NCBI GenBank assembly: GCA_025331445.1
Contig: JAIWNE010000144.1
Coordinates: forward strand, 1-64,000
Length of the DNA stretch: 64,000 bases
Origin: Blakeslea trispora
Taxonomy: Eukaryota; Mucoromycota; Mucoromycetes; Mucorales; Choanephoraceae
Direction of reading: 5' to 3'
A model generated the notes under the pieces. The model saw only the letters and a program-made list of their open reading frames with translations. It did not search any database and was not told the origin of the DNA. This document shows, in pieces, positions 47,283-58,576 of this stretch (the first letter of the stretch is position 1; each line of letters opens with the position of its first letter). Both the position numbers and the translations under genes were made by a program.

Positions 47283-47607
47283 TGATTTGTGGTTCAAAGT
47301 TTTATTTAAAATACAGTTACCAACTGGATAAAAGTTGTAGGTTAAAAAATAAAATATAAGAATAAGTGGTTAATAATACTAACCAAATTGTTGGTAATGG
47401 GTTAATTGATATAAGTAAAGTTAGAAGTATTTAAATTGAAATAGAATGTGAGGAAGAGAAAAAAACAAGATGTGTGAGGCAGAGGGTTGTTGTGGTTTAA
47501 TATGATTTGAGGTAAATGGTGTAGCATAACACAATAGGTATGTTTTACCATCGTAGGAAGACAGTCATAATAATGTGTTTCAATTAAAATTAGGGCACCA
47601 CAGAACA
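47283..47607 (-). repeat. 3' LTR, internally deleted (325 bp)
   Basis: Both ends match the full LTR. The internal part corresponding to about 52556-53437 is gone, with an A-rich junction near 47344-47350. It is preceded (on the minus strand) by the polypurine tract CTGGGGGGAGTA at 47619-47608. Confidence 0.85.
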
Positions 47608-47625
47608 TACTCCCCCCAGACAAAT

Positions 47626-48981
47626 TTATTCTCTTGAATGAATTTTTCTTAGTGAGTGCACATTAACTCTTCTCTTCAATAGTCGTCCCATTTGATCAGC
47701 CAGTTGACAGGTTCCATTCGCAAAACTGGAGACAACACGGAACACTTGAGGCTTGAAATGAGTGTCAAGCTTAGAAAACTTATTGTGTCGTACCCGGACA
47801 ACCATAGTACCAGGTTCGAAGTATTTTCGTCGTACGATAGGCTTGGCATCATATTCGTCTTTCAACACGTTGTAATCATCAATTTGAACATTACGATCAT
47901 TCAGAGCAACCAGTCTTTCCATACCAAGGGCGCGTCCTAGTAGTTGTAACGGGTCCATTCTTGATGAATTAGGGGCGATACCATACATATATTCGTAGGG
48001 TGATACCTTCAAGACAGAGTGCGCCTTGGTTCTATACGCATACAGTACTGCATCAATATGTTCGTCCCAATCCAAGGGGTTGGAAATGCTGAGTTTCTTC
48101 AATGCCTTCACGATAGTTCCATTCATTTGCTCAGTCCTACCATTTGTAGAAGGGCGGTATGGAGAAGTAAATTTGTGATGTACGTTAACCAAACTAGTAA
48201 AGTTGTTGACGATTTCATTATCAAAAGCGGATCCATTATCACTCAGGATATGTGTTGGTGGACCATAATTACAAAATATGTGACGATAAAGGAAATTGGC
48301 TACAGTTTTTGCTTCTGTATTGGTGGTAGCAATGGCGATAGGCCAGCGCGTGAATGCTTCGACAGCGACAAGGATGTGAAGGTTTCCTTTATTGGATCTC
48401 GGTAGTGGACCCACAAAGTCAAGCGAAAATTGCTCAAAGATATAATTCACAGGAACTCGTTGAACAGCAGGGTTTGGTTCAGTTGATGAGAAAAGTTGAC
48501 AGGGATGGCATGTTTTGACATGTTCGCGCATGTCAGCATAGCAAGAGGGCCACCAGTAAGATTGATACAAGCGTGCCCAAGAAGCGTTGACACCAAAGTG
48601 TCCATGACCATCGTGTATTTCAGTCAAAATACGTCTTCTTTCAGAAAATTTTGGGACAATCACATGTCTCAATCCTATTTTTCGATATAATGTGCCATTA
48701 TCGTACAGATACTTCAAGGAAAGTCTTTTAGTCTTGAGAGAATGAGCTTCATATCCAGGATTTCTGAAGTAATTGATTAAGTCACCGAGCCACGCTTCAT
48801 ATTGATTCGGTCCTTCTTCAATCATTAAATGGTCATACAGTGCCTCAATGCAATCTTCACCATCTTCATCATCATCATTAAACCTAGGTGGAAAACGAGA
48901 GAGGGCATCAGCAACAGAGTTCTTTGTGGATGGTAGGTGCACTACATCGAACACAAATTCTTGTGTGCACATTACCCATCG
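47626..48981 (-). CDS. Integrase part of array copy A
   Basis: 448 codons from ATG 48972, in frame with the upstream Pol apart from the TAG at 48984-48982. Begins with the end of RNase H (VADALSRFPP). Integrase His-Cys finger GHGHFGVNASW...CHPCQLF, core SLDFVGPLPR, ILSDNGSAFDN and STNGRTEQMNG (Glu), then a basic C-terminus with PGTMVVRVRHNKF. No chromodomain, unlike the other gypsy clade in the window. Identical in sequence to copy B. Confidence 0.85.
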   Translation of the reverse strand, partial: RWVMCTQEFVFDVVHLPSTKNSVADALSRFPPRFNDDDEDGEDCIEALYDHLMIEEGPNQYEAWLGDLINYFRNPGYEAHSLKTKRLSLKYLYDNGTLYRKIGLRHVIVPKFSERRRILTEIHDGHGHFGVNASWARLYQSYWWPSCYADMREHVKTCHPCQLFSSTEPNPAVQRVPVNYIFEQFSLDFVGPLPRSNKGNLHILVAVEAFTRWPIAIATTNTEAKTVANFLYRHIFCNYGPPTHILSDNGSAFDNEIVNNFTSLVNVHHKFTSPYRPSTNGRTEQMNGTIVKALKKLSISNPLDWDEHIDAVLYAYRTKAHSVLKVSPYEYMYGIAPNSSRMDPLQLLGRALGMERLVALNDRNVQIDDYNVLKDEYDAKPIVRRKYFEPGTMVVRVRHNKFSKLDTHFKPQVFRVVSSFANGTCQLADQMGRLLKRRVNVHSLRKIHSRE

Positions 48982-51900
48982 CTATAGTCGTTGAGATGGC
49001 TCGTTCTTGTTGAATAGATAACACACAGCGGTATTGTCGCAATATAGTGTGAACTTTCTGTCCAGGAGATATTTGCGCAATTTCTTTAAGGCGTAAATTA
49101 CTGCAAGTAACTCTTTCTCGACTGTTGGGTATCTAGTCTCAGCCGGTTGTAGCTTTCTTGACAAATATAGTACAGGTTTTTCTCCTTCATCAGTTATAGC
49201 GGCCAAGCATGCTCCTATACCTACTTCGGATGCATCGCAGTACAAATTGTATTTGGTATTTGCATCAGGGATCATCAAGGTAGTGGCGTTTATGAGCGCT
49301 TTCTTCATAGCTTTAAAGGCGTTTTCACATGAATCGTTCCAATTGAATGGGTTTTTCTTTTTCAGCAGTTCATTCAATGGAGCTGAAAGATCTGCAAAAC
49401 CAGGGATGTGTCGACGGTAGAAACCGCACAAGTTAACAAAGGCACGAATTCCGGTTTCGTTGACGGGTCTGGGAAATTCCATGATCTTTGAAACTTTTGA
49501 AGGCGAAGGAGCGATACCATTTTCTGAGACAACAAATCCTAGAAGAGTGATTTCTTGCTGGTAAAAATCACATTTGTTTGCGTTGATTTTTAAATTGACT
49601 TCTCTCATTCGATACAAGAATTTTTCAATATGATTTAAATGATCACTCTTGTATTTGGAGTAAATAGTTACATCATCAAGGTAATTGGTAGCAAAATCGC
49701 CTAGGAATGGCTGAATAGCAAGATACACACATCTACTGAAAACAGCAGGACCATTTAAGACACCAAAAGGAACGCATCTATAAGAGTATGACCCCCAAGG
49801 AGTTGCGATAGTCAGTTTAGGTATAGATTCCTCTTCAACAGCTATCTGCTGGAATGCTTTCAATAAATCAACCAATGAGAACCATTTTGAATTTGCCAAG
49901 CTCTCTAATACGTCGATTAAATTGGGCAGAGGCCATGGATCTCGAACTGTTACTGCATTCAACTCGCGGAAGTTTGTGATCAATCTTTTATCACCAGTCT
50001 TTTTAGGCACGTAACGGCATGGAAACGACCAACCAGCATGAGCGGCGTTACCTGGTACGTGTGTAGATGGAGTTAAGATGCCATTTTTTACCATTTCTTC
50101 AAGATCTTTCTTTAGATCCTGTTTCTCAGAGAATGATAAAAAGGAATATGGTCTACGGTAAATGGGCTTAGCATTGCCCGTATCAACGTGGAACTTTAAC
50201 AAGTTGGTTTGGGACAAGTGCTCGTATTGAGTACCGAAACAGTCTTCATAAGAGTAAAGTAGGTCAATAAGGGATTTCTTTTCATCTTTATTCAAATTAT
50301 CTTGATCTTTGATTATGTCAATGAGAGAACCAAATCTTTCTGAATTATCTGAGGCATGTTCTCCTTCCTCTTCTTCATCAGAGGCTTCCATAATCGGGTA
50401 ACCTTCTTCGACATCATCTTGGTCGATAAAATCATCTTCATTCGAGTCGTGTTCATCATATTCGACTTCGTCTTCAGTGTCAGCACTCTCTCTGTTTATA
50501 ACAGCAGTATAATAAGTGTTCAGAGGGATAGTACCATCGTCCCGTTTGATGTACCAAAGTGTGTAGACCAGTCTGTACCTATCTTTAGGGCATGCAATCC
50601 TTCTCGTCCGACGATGAAATTGTATTTATCAACGTCAAAACATAGTGCATCTATGGAGATCACAGGGGAGTCTCCAACTTGTAGTCTTAAGTTCTTGACA
50701 AGGCCGACAGGTTCACGGTGCACACCATCACCAAACAAAACAGTAGCATTAATTGGTTCCAATTCACGTGTACCGATATTTTTGGCAAAAGACAGACTAA
50801 TGATGTAAGATGTACAGCCGCCATCCAGAATCACTTCGCAGGGTTCACCGTTAACCCAACCATGTGTACGAGGGGCGCTTTTCCCTTTCGGTACATTGGT
50901 GATAGTTTCACCAAGCATGGCGGAAGTGTTGTTATGGTCTGTTACTTCGACATGAACTTTCTTGTTCGCTTGGGGCTTGGTCAAACGGCTTTTAAAACCC
51001 GTTCTTGCTGATGGAGATAACAATGAAATCTCATCAAGCGAGAGTTCGTGCATGGAGTTCTTGAATAGTCGATCTATAATCTGCTCTCTCTTAGATTGAA
51101 TAAAAGCAGCATCACCGGTAGATTGAGAATCAGGGTTCAATGGGTGAGTGGGCTTCAGTTGGATTGGTTTGCTTCGGTCAATCTTGGTTTTTATGTAAGG
51201 CTCAGATTCCAGTGAAGGTAACAACATTGATTTAGAATTACTACGATTTACAACACTTCGCTTGAGGTTTAAGGTAGGTACAGTCTTTCCTGAACGTGAG
51301 ACACGGACGTTTCTCGAGTTCTCTGTGTCTGGTATGTCCGTATCACCAATTTTTCTTTTCTCAGAAAGATAAACCTCTTCAATAAGCATAGACTCTGATT
51401 GAGCTTGATTGTTGTAACCTGGCTTGTTCTTCTTGTACAATGTACACTCATAATGTTTGTGGCCTTGTTTGTTGCACAGTTTGCACGGTTGGTTACAGTC
51501 TTTTGTGACATGTTCACTAGTCATACAATTCCAATAAGAAGGCTTCTTGCTTTTTGTCGTAACGTTACTCTTATCATTGGTCTTCATGACCATTTCACCA
51601 ATCAAAAGAGTCATGTTCTTGAATTCATTGACTAATTGAGCCATACTTTTCTCGGTATCTGTAGCAGAATTGCTGTTCTTGTCTTCCTTAGTTGTTTTCT
51701 TCTTGGTGGGCTTATTTGTACTTGGTTTCACTTCGGATTCAGATTCATCACCTGAGCTATAGTTATCGTCAGAACCACCATTAGTAGTTTGTAAATCGGA
51801 ATCTTCAGAGTTTTCGGGTCCATAGACTTCTTCTAAGATTTCATATGCTTCCTTAAGGGATTTTGGCTTTTCTGTTCTTAGAAATCGTTTCATTGATTTT

Positions 51901-52424
51901 GTTTGTATTCCTTTGATGAAGTAATTCAAAAACCCAATTTCTGTGATATGCATATCAACTATATCTTCTTCCTTAGAGTCTACGGCGACCTCCTTAGTTT
52001 TACTTTCTTTGCCTTTTTCATCAGTAGTTTTTAAGTTATTTTGCTGTTTTATTTTGGCGAGTTCAAGTAAATATTTGTTCTTGAGGTTTTCGAATCTGGA
52101 GATATAATCTGTAATAGTTTCGTTGCTTGTCATTTTCAAGTTGATAATGTTTGAAACGAGTTTATCAAAGTTCACTTTTTTAGTAAATTTAAGTAAGAAG
52201 GCTGACTTAAATTCCTCCCATCTGTGGAAGTCTTGTTGCATGAACCACAATTGCAACGTTTCTTTAAAGCAGTTGTCTACATAAAAGAGTTTTGTCTTGT
52301 CATCCCACTTATTCATAGCCGCTGCCTTATTGTATCGGTATATCCATAATTCAGGGTCATCCTTGGAATTGAACTTGGGGACGTCGAACATCTCTGATAG
52401 TAATATCCAGTGAGAACAGAACAA
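48982..52424 (-). pseudogene. Gag-protease-RT-RNase H of array copy A (frameshifted)
   Basis: Same as copy B, but the A run at 50556-50558 is one base shorter (three, against four at 56644-56647). This breaks the frame after the protease, so a 634-codon upstream part and a 469-codon RT part result. RT motifs KRLITNFRELNAV, LVDLLKAFQQI, VPFGVLNGP and NYLDDVTIYS are intact. RNase H: YCDASEVGIGACLAA. Confidence 0.85.
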
Positions 52425-52487
52425 GATATGACAGAGTTTGTGAATATCTATTCTTGAAATCTATTCTTCTGGCAGAAGGCACCAAAA

Positions 52488-53695
52488 TGATTTGTGGTTC
52501 AAAGTTTTATTTAAAATACAGTTACCAACTGGATAAAAGTTGTAGGTTAAAACTGTCGTATTTGGGCATATATAGAAGCCAGAACGACTTATAATCGGAA
52601 ATTTAATTAATCATCATCAAAGGTTATTTTGACAGATAATGTCAAAATAACAATAAATCAAATAATGTTCACAAAGTTGGAAACTTAAAATCATTTCAGA
52701 TATTACCAGAGGTGATCCTGAAATCAAACATCTAACAAGCATTGGTAAAAAGCGATGATATGATATATAAAGCGTTCAATGTGACTAGCTAACACATTGA
52801 AAGCATGATCAGATTTATAGTCATTGACTCTCTTTTCATCAATACTTGAAATGGCTATATGACATGACACATGTGATAGCAGGATGGTTGCATAGGCCTT
52901 ATAATACCAAGGTAGCAGCATCTAACAAAACAAGCAATGATTCTAGAGATTTCATTATAAGAAAAGACTAAATCATTACTTGGATAAAGATAGTTCTGAG
53001 ACATAATTACAAAGGGCTTGTCTATCGTTATCACCTAATCTAAACTGATCTAAACATCCAACGAAACAAGTGAACAAGTATGAAACAGTTATGCCTGATA
53101 TATTGAAACACTAATCAAGATTAAAACATATCTTGTCGAGCATAATTATTATCTCTCCAAGATATAAATCAAGTAAACAATATATCTCCACCTTATTCAA
53201 GGCGGGGGATGAAATCTGGCTACAGCCATCTTTCCATTAAGGTGACCAGTCATCCTAGTAGGAAAACTGCTCATACAGATAAAATTATAACGGAGTGATT
53301 GATTGAAACCGAGATAGAAATAATATATAAACACAACATAGACTTGCAGTAGAATTAGTTCCCTCTCTTTCTTTTTAATAAAAAAATCGAGTTCCCTCTC
53401 ATTGAATTTATCTGAGACTGCAAATATCACAAAAACATAAAATATAAGAATAAGTGGTTAATAATACTAACCAAATTGTTGGTAATGGGTTAATTGATAT
53501 AAGTAAAGTTAGAAGTATTTAAATTGAAATAGAATGTGAGGAAGAGAAAAAAACAAGATGTGTGAGGCAGAGGGTTGTTGTGGTTTAATATGATTTGAGG
53601 TAAATGGTGTAGCATAACACAATAGGTATGTTTTACCATCGTAGGAAGACAGTCATAATAATGTGTTTCAATTAAAATTAGGGCACCACAGAACA
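52488..53695 (-). repeat. Middle LTR shared by both copies (1208 bp)
   Basis: Serves as 3' LTR of copy B (polypurine tract CTGGGGGGAGTA at 53707-53696) and 5' LTR of copy A. Same length as the right LTR, with no length difference. A TGGTGCC primer-site-like motif lies 3 nt past its inner end (52484-52478). Confidence 0.9.
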
Positions 53696-53713
53696 TACTC
53701 CCCCCAGACAAAT

Positions 53714-55069
53714 TTATTCTCTTGAATGAATTTTTCTTAGTGAGTGCACATTAACTCTTCTCTTCAATAGTCGTCCCATTTGATCAGCCAGTTGACAGGT
53801 TCCATTCGCAAAACTGGAGACAACACGGAACACTTGAGGCTTGAAATGAGTGTCAAGCTTAGAAAACTTATTGTGTCGTACCCGGACAACCATAGTACCA
53901 GGTTCGAAGTATTTTCGTCGTACGATAGGCTTGGCATCATATTCGTCTTTCAACACGTTGTAATCATCAATTTGAACATTACGATCATTCAGAGCAACCA
54001 GTCTTTCCATACCAAGGGCGCGTCCTAGTAGTTGTAACGGGTCCATTCTTGATGAATTAGGGGCGATACCATACATATATTCGTAGGGTGATACCTTCAA
54101 GACAGAGTGCGCCTTGGTTCTATACGCATACAGTACTGCATCAATATGTTCGTCCCAATCCAAGGGGTTGGAAATGCTGAGTTTCTTCAATGCCTTCACG
54201 ATAGTTCCATTCATTTGCTCAGTCCTACCATTTGTAGAAGGGCGGTATGGAGAAGTAAATTTGTGATGTACGTTAACCAAACTAGTAAAGTTGTTGACGA
54301 TTTCATTATCAAAAGCGGATCCATTATCACTCAGGATATGTGTTGGTGGACCATAATTACAAAATATGTGACGATAAAGGAAATTGGCTACAGTTTTTGC
54401 TTCTGTATTGGTGGTAGCAATGGCGATAGGCCAGCGCGTGAATGCTTCGACAGCGACAAGGATGTGAAGGTTTCCTTTATTGGATCTCGGTAGTGGACCC
54501 ACAAAGTCAAGCGAAAATTGCTCAAAGATATAATTCACAGGAACTCGTTGAACAGCAGGGTTTGGTTCAGTTGATGAGAAAAGTTGACAGGGATGGCATG
54601 TTTTGACATGTTCGCGCATGTCAGCATAGCAAGAGGGCCACCAGTAAGATTGATACAAGCGTGCCCAAGAAGCGTTGACACCAAAGTGTCCATGACCATC
54701 GTGTATTTCAGTCAAAATACGTCTTCTTTCAGAAAATTTTGGGACAATCACATGTCTCAATCCTATTTTTCGATATAATGTGCCATTATCGTACAGATAC
54801 TTCAAGGAAAGTCTTTTAGTCTTGAGAGAATGAGCTTCATATCCAGGATTTCTGAAGTAATTGATTAAGTCACCGAGCCACGCTTCATATTGATTCGGTC
54901 CTTCTTCAATCATTAAATGGTCATACAGTGCCTCAATGCAATCTTCACCATCTTCATCATCATCATTAAACCTAGGTGGAAAACGAGAGAGGGCATCAGC
55001 AACAGAGTTCTTTGTGGATGGTAGGTGCACTACATCGAACACAAATTCTTGTGTGCACATTACCCATCG
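53714..55069 (-). CDS. Integrase part of array copy B
   Basis: Encodes the same 448 residues as copy A. It lies in frame with the 1147-codon Gag-Pol frame upstream and is separated from it only by TAG 55072-55070, followed by CGATGG. All integrase catalytic residues are present. Confidence 0.85.
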   Translation of the reverse strand, partial: RWVMCTQEFVFDVVHLPSTKNSVADALSRFPPRFNDDDEDGEDCIEALYDHLMIEEGPNQYEAWLGDLINYFRNPGYEAHSLKTKRLSLKYLYDNGTLYRKIGLRHVIVPKFSERRRILTEIHDGHGHFGVNASWARLYQSYWWPSCYADMREHVKTCHPCQLFSSTEPNPAVQRVPVNYIFEQFSLDFVGPLPRSNKGNLHILVAVEAFTRWPIAIATTNTEAKTVANFLYRHIFCNYGPPTHILSDNGSAFDNEIVNNFTSLVNVHHKFTSPYRPSTNGRTEQMNGTIVKALKKLSISNPLDWDEHIDAVLYAYRTKAHSVLKVSPYEYMYGIAPNSSRMDPLQLLGRALGMERLVALNDRNVQIDDYNVLKDEYDAKPIVRRKYFEPGTMVVRVRHNKFSKLDTHFKPQVFRVVSSFANGTCQLADQMGRLLKRRVNVHSLRKIHSRE

Positions 55070-58000
55070 CTATAGTCGTTGAGATGGCTCGTTCTTGTTG
55101 AATAGATAACACACAGCGGTATTGTCGCAATATAGTGTGAACTTTCTGTCCAGGAGATATTTGCGCAATTTCTTTAAGGCGTAAATTACTGCAAGTAACT
55201 CTTTCTCGACTGTTGGGTATCTAGTCTCAGCCGGTTGTAGCTTTCTTGACAAATATAGTACAGGTTTTTCTCCTTCATCAGTTATAGCGGCCAAGCATGC
55301 TCCTATACCTACTTCGGATGCATCGCAGTACAAATTGTATTTGGTATTTGCATCAGGGATCATCAAGGTAGTGGCGTTTATGAGCGCTTTCTTCATAGCT
55401 TTAAAGGCGTTTTCACATGAATCGTTCCAATTGAATGGGTTTTTCTTTTTCAGCAGTTCATTCAATGGAGCTGAAAGATCTGCAAAACCAGGGATGTGTC
55501 GACGGTAGAAACCGCACAAGTTAACAAAGGCACGAATTCCGGTTTCGTTGACGGGTCTGGGAAATTCCATGATCTTTGAAACTTTTGAAGGCGAAGGAGC
55601 GATACCATTTTCTGAGACAACAAATCCTAGAAGAGTGATTTCTTGCTGGTAAAAATCACATTTGTTTGCGTTGATTTTTAAATTGACTTCTCTCATTCGA
55701 TACAAGAATTTTTCAATATGATTTAAATGATCACTCTTGTATTTGGAGTAAATAGTTACATCATCAAGGTAATTGGTAGCAAAATCGCCTAGGAATGGCT
55801 GAATAGCAAGATACACACATCTACTGAAAACAGCAGGACCATTTAAGACACCAAAAGGAACGCATCTATAAGAGTATGACCCCCAAGGAGTTGCGATAGT
55901 CAGTTTAGGTATAGATTCCTCTTCAACAGCTATCTGCTGGAATGCTTTCAATAAATCAACCAATGAGAACCATTTTGAATTTGCCAAGCTCTCTAATACG
56001 TCGATTAAATTGGGCAGAGGCCATGGATCTCGAACTGTTACTGCATTCAACTCGCGGAAGTTTGTGATCAATCTTTTATCACCAGTCTTTTTAGGCACGT
56101 AACGGCATGGAAACGACCAACCAGCATGAGCGGCGTTACCTGGTACGTGTGTAGATGGAGTTAAGATGCCATTTTTTACCATTTCTTCAAGATCTTTCTT
56201 TAGATCCTGTTTCTCAGAGAATGATAAAAAGGAATATGGTCTACGGTAAATGGGCTTAGCATTGCCCGTATCAACGTGGAACTTTAACAAGTTGGTTTGG
56301 GACAAGTGCTCGTATTGAGTACCGAAACAGTCTTCATAAGAGTAAAGTAGGTCAATAAGGGATTTCTTTTCATCTTTATTCAAATTATCTTGATCTTTGA
56401 TTATGTCAATGAGAGAACCAAATCTTTCTGAATTATCTGAGGCATGTTCTCCTTCCTCTTCTTCATCAGAGGCTTCCATAATCGGGTAACCTTCTTCGAC
56501 ATCATCTTGGTCGATAAAATCATCTTCATTCGAGTCGTGTTCATCATATTCGACTTCGTCTTCAGTGTCAGCACTCTCTCTGTTTATAACAGCAGTATAA
56601 TAAGTGTTCAGAGGGATAGTACCATCGTCCCGTTTGATGTACCAAAAGTGTGTAGACCAGTCTGTACCTATCTTTAGGGCATGCAATCCTTCTCGTCCGA
56701 CGATGAAATTGTATTTATCAACGTCAAAACATAGTGCATCTATGGAGATCACAGGGGAGTCTCCAACTTGTAGTCTTAAGTTCTTGACAAGGCCGACAGG
56801 TTCACGGTGCACACCATCACCAAACAAAACAGTAGCATTAATTGGTTCCAATTCACGTGTACCGATATTTTTGGCAAAAGACAGACTAATGATGTAAGAT
56901 GTACAGCCGCCATCCAGAATCACTTCGCAGGGTTCACCGTTAACCCAACCATGTGTACGAGGGGCGCTTTTCCCTTTCGGTACATTGGTGATAGTTTCAC
57001 CAAGCATGGCGGAAGTGTTGTTATGGTCTGTTACTTCGACATGAACTTTCTTGTTCGCTTGGGGCTTGGTCAAACGGCTTTTAAAACCCGTTCTTGCTGA
57101 TGGAGATAACAATGAAATCTCATCAAGCGAGAGTTCGTGCATGGAGTTCTTGAATAGTCGATCTATAATCTGCTCTCTCTTAGATTGAATAAAAGCAGCA
57201 TCACCGGTAGATTGAGAATCAGGGTTCAATGGGTGAGTGGGCTTCAGTTGGATTGGTTTGCTTCGGTCAATCTTGGTTTTTATGTAAGGCTCAGATTCCA
57301 GTGAAGGTAACAACATTGATTTAGAATTACTACGATTTACAACACTTCGCTTGAGGTTTAAGGTAGGTACAGTCTTTCCTGAACGTGAGACACGGACGTT
57401 TCTCGAGTTCTCTGTGTCTGGTATGTCCGTATCACCAATTTTTCTTTTCTCAGAAAGATAAACCTCTTCAATAAGCATAGACTCTGATTGAGCTTGATTG
57501 TTGTAACCTGGCTTGTTCTTCTTGTACAATGTACACTCATAATGTTTGTGGCCTTGTTTGTTGCACAGTTTGCACGGTTGGTTACAGTCTTTTGTGACAT
57601 GTTCACTAGTCATACAATTCCAATAAGAAGGCTTCTTGCTTTTTGTCGTAACGTTACTCTTATCATTGGTCTTCATGACCATTTCACCAATCAAAAGAGT
57701 CATGTTCTTGAATTCATTGACTAATTGAGCCATACTTTTCTCGGTATCTGTAGCAGAATTGCTGTTCTTGTCTTCCTTAGTTGTTTTCTTCTTGGTGGGC
57801 TTATTTGTACTTGGTTTCACTTCGGATTCAGATTCATCACCTGAGCTATAGTTATCGTCAGAACCACCATTAGTAGTTTGTAAATCGGAATCTTCAGAGT
57901 TTTCGGGTCCATAGACTTCTTCTAAGATTTCATATGCTTCCTTAAGGGATTTTGGCTTTTCTGTTCTTAGAAATCGTTTCATTGATTTTGTTTGTATTCC

Positions 58001-58513
58001 TTTGATGAAGTAATTCAAAAACCCAATTTCTGTGATATGCATATCAACTATATCTTCTTCCTTAGAGTCTACGGCGACCTCCTTAGTTTTACTTTCTTTG
58101 CCTTTTTCATCAGTAGTTTTTAAGTTATTTTGCTGTTTTATTTTGGCGAGTTCAAGTAAATATTTGTTCTTGAGGTTTTCGAATCTGGAGATATAATCTG
58201 TAATAGTTTCGTTGCTTGTCATTTTCAAGTTGATAATGTTTGAAACGAGTTTATCAAAGTTCACTTTTTTAGTAAATTTAAGTAAGAAGGCTGACTTAAA
58301 TTCCTCCCATCTGTGGAAGTCTTGTTGCATGAACCACAATTGCAACGTTTCTTTAAAGCAGTTGTCTACATAAAAGAGTTTTGTCTTGTCATCCCACTTA
58401 TTCATAGCCGCTGCCTTATTGTATCGGTATATCCATAATTCAGGGTCATCCTTGGAATTGAACTTGGGGACGTCGAACATCTCTGATAGTAATATCCAGT
58501 GAGAACAGAACAA
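55070..58513 (-). CDS. Gag-protease-RT-RNase H polyprotein of array copy B
   Basis: 1147 codons, open. Gag domain (PELWIYRYNKAA; WEEFKSAFLLKFTKK; DYISRFENLKNKYL), residues about 10-130. A charged linker. One degenerate finger (YWNCMTSEHVTKDC, first Cys replaced by Tyr) and one good knuckle CKLCNKQGHKHYEC, about residues 300-330. Protease with VILDGGCTSYI, where DGG replaces DTG/DSG. RT with YLDD (NYLDDVTIYS) and RNase H (YCDASEVGIGACL, RYPTVEKELLAVIYALKKL, YCDNTAVCYLF). It ends at TAG within the last RNase H block, where a Gln codon would be expected. The Met at MFDVPKF, 11 codons in, may be the true start. Apart from the TAG it looks able to function. Confidence 0.87.
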   Translation of the reverse strand: MFCSHWILLSEMFDVPKFNSKDDPELWIYRYNKAAAMNKWDDKTKLFYVDNCFKETLQLWFMQQDFHRWEEFKSAFLLKFTKKVNFDKLVSNIINLKMTSNETITDYISRFENLKNKYLLELAKIKQQNNLKTTDEKGKESKTKEVAVDSKEEDIVDMHITEIGFLNYFIKGIQTKSMKRFLRTEKPKSLKEAYEILEEVYGPENSEDSDLQTTNGGSDDNYSSGDESESEVKPSTNKPTKKKTTKEDKNSNSATDTEKSMAQLVNEFKNMTLLIGEMVMKTNDKSNVTTKSKKPSYWNCMTSEHVTKDCNQPCKLCNKQGHKHYECTLYKKNKPGYNNQAQSESMLIEEVYLSEKRKIGDTDIPDTENSRNVRVSRSGKTVPTLNLKRSVVNRSNSKSMLLPSLESEPYIKTKIDRSKPIQLKPTHPLNPDSQSTGDAAFIQSKREQIIDRLFKNSMHELSLDEISLLSPSARTGFKSRLTKPQANKKVHVEVTDHNNTSAMLGETITNVPKGKSAPRTHGWVNGEPCEVILDGGCTSYIISLSFAKNIGTRELEPINATVLFGDGVHREPVGLVKNLRLQVGDSPVISIDALCFDVDKYNFIVGREGLHALKIGTDWSTHFWYIKRDDGTIPLNTYYTAVINRESADTEDEVEYDEHDSNEDDFIDQDDVEEGYPIMEASDEEEEGEHASDNSERFGSLIDIIKDQDNLNKDEKKSLIDLLYSYEDCFGTQYEHLSQTNLLKFHVDTGNAKPIYRRPYSFLSFSEKQDLKKDLEEMVKNGILTPSTHVPGNAAHAGWSFPCRYVPKKTGDKRLITNFRELNAVTVRDPWPLPNLIDVLESLANSKWFSLVDLLKAFQQIAVEEESIPKLTIATPWGSYSYRCVPFGVLNGPAVFSRCVYLAIQPFLGDFATNYLDDVTIYSKYKSDHLNHIEKFLYRMREVNLKINANKCDFYQQEITLLGFVVSENGIAPSPSKVSKIMEFPRPVNETGIRAFVNLCGFYRRHIPGFADLSAPLNELLKKKNPFNWNDSCENAFKAMKKALINATTLMIPDANTKYNLYCDASEVGIGACLAAITDEGEKPVLYLSRKLQPAETRYPTVEKELLAVIYALKKLRKYLLDRKFTLYCDNTAVCYLFNKNEPSQRL

Positions 58514-58576
58514 GATATGACAGAGTTTGTGAATATCTATTCTTGAAATCTATTCTTCTGGCAGAAGGCACCAAAA

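Noticed and set aside
52724..53430. Short frames inside the 1208-bp LTR (also 58813-59519)
   Set aside because: They recur only because the LTR recurs; no start context, motif or homology is apparent.
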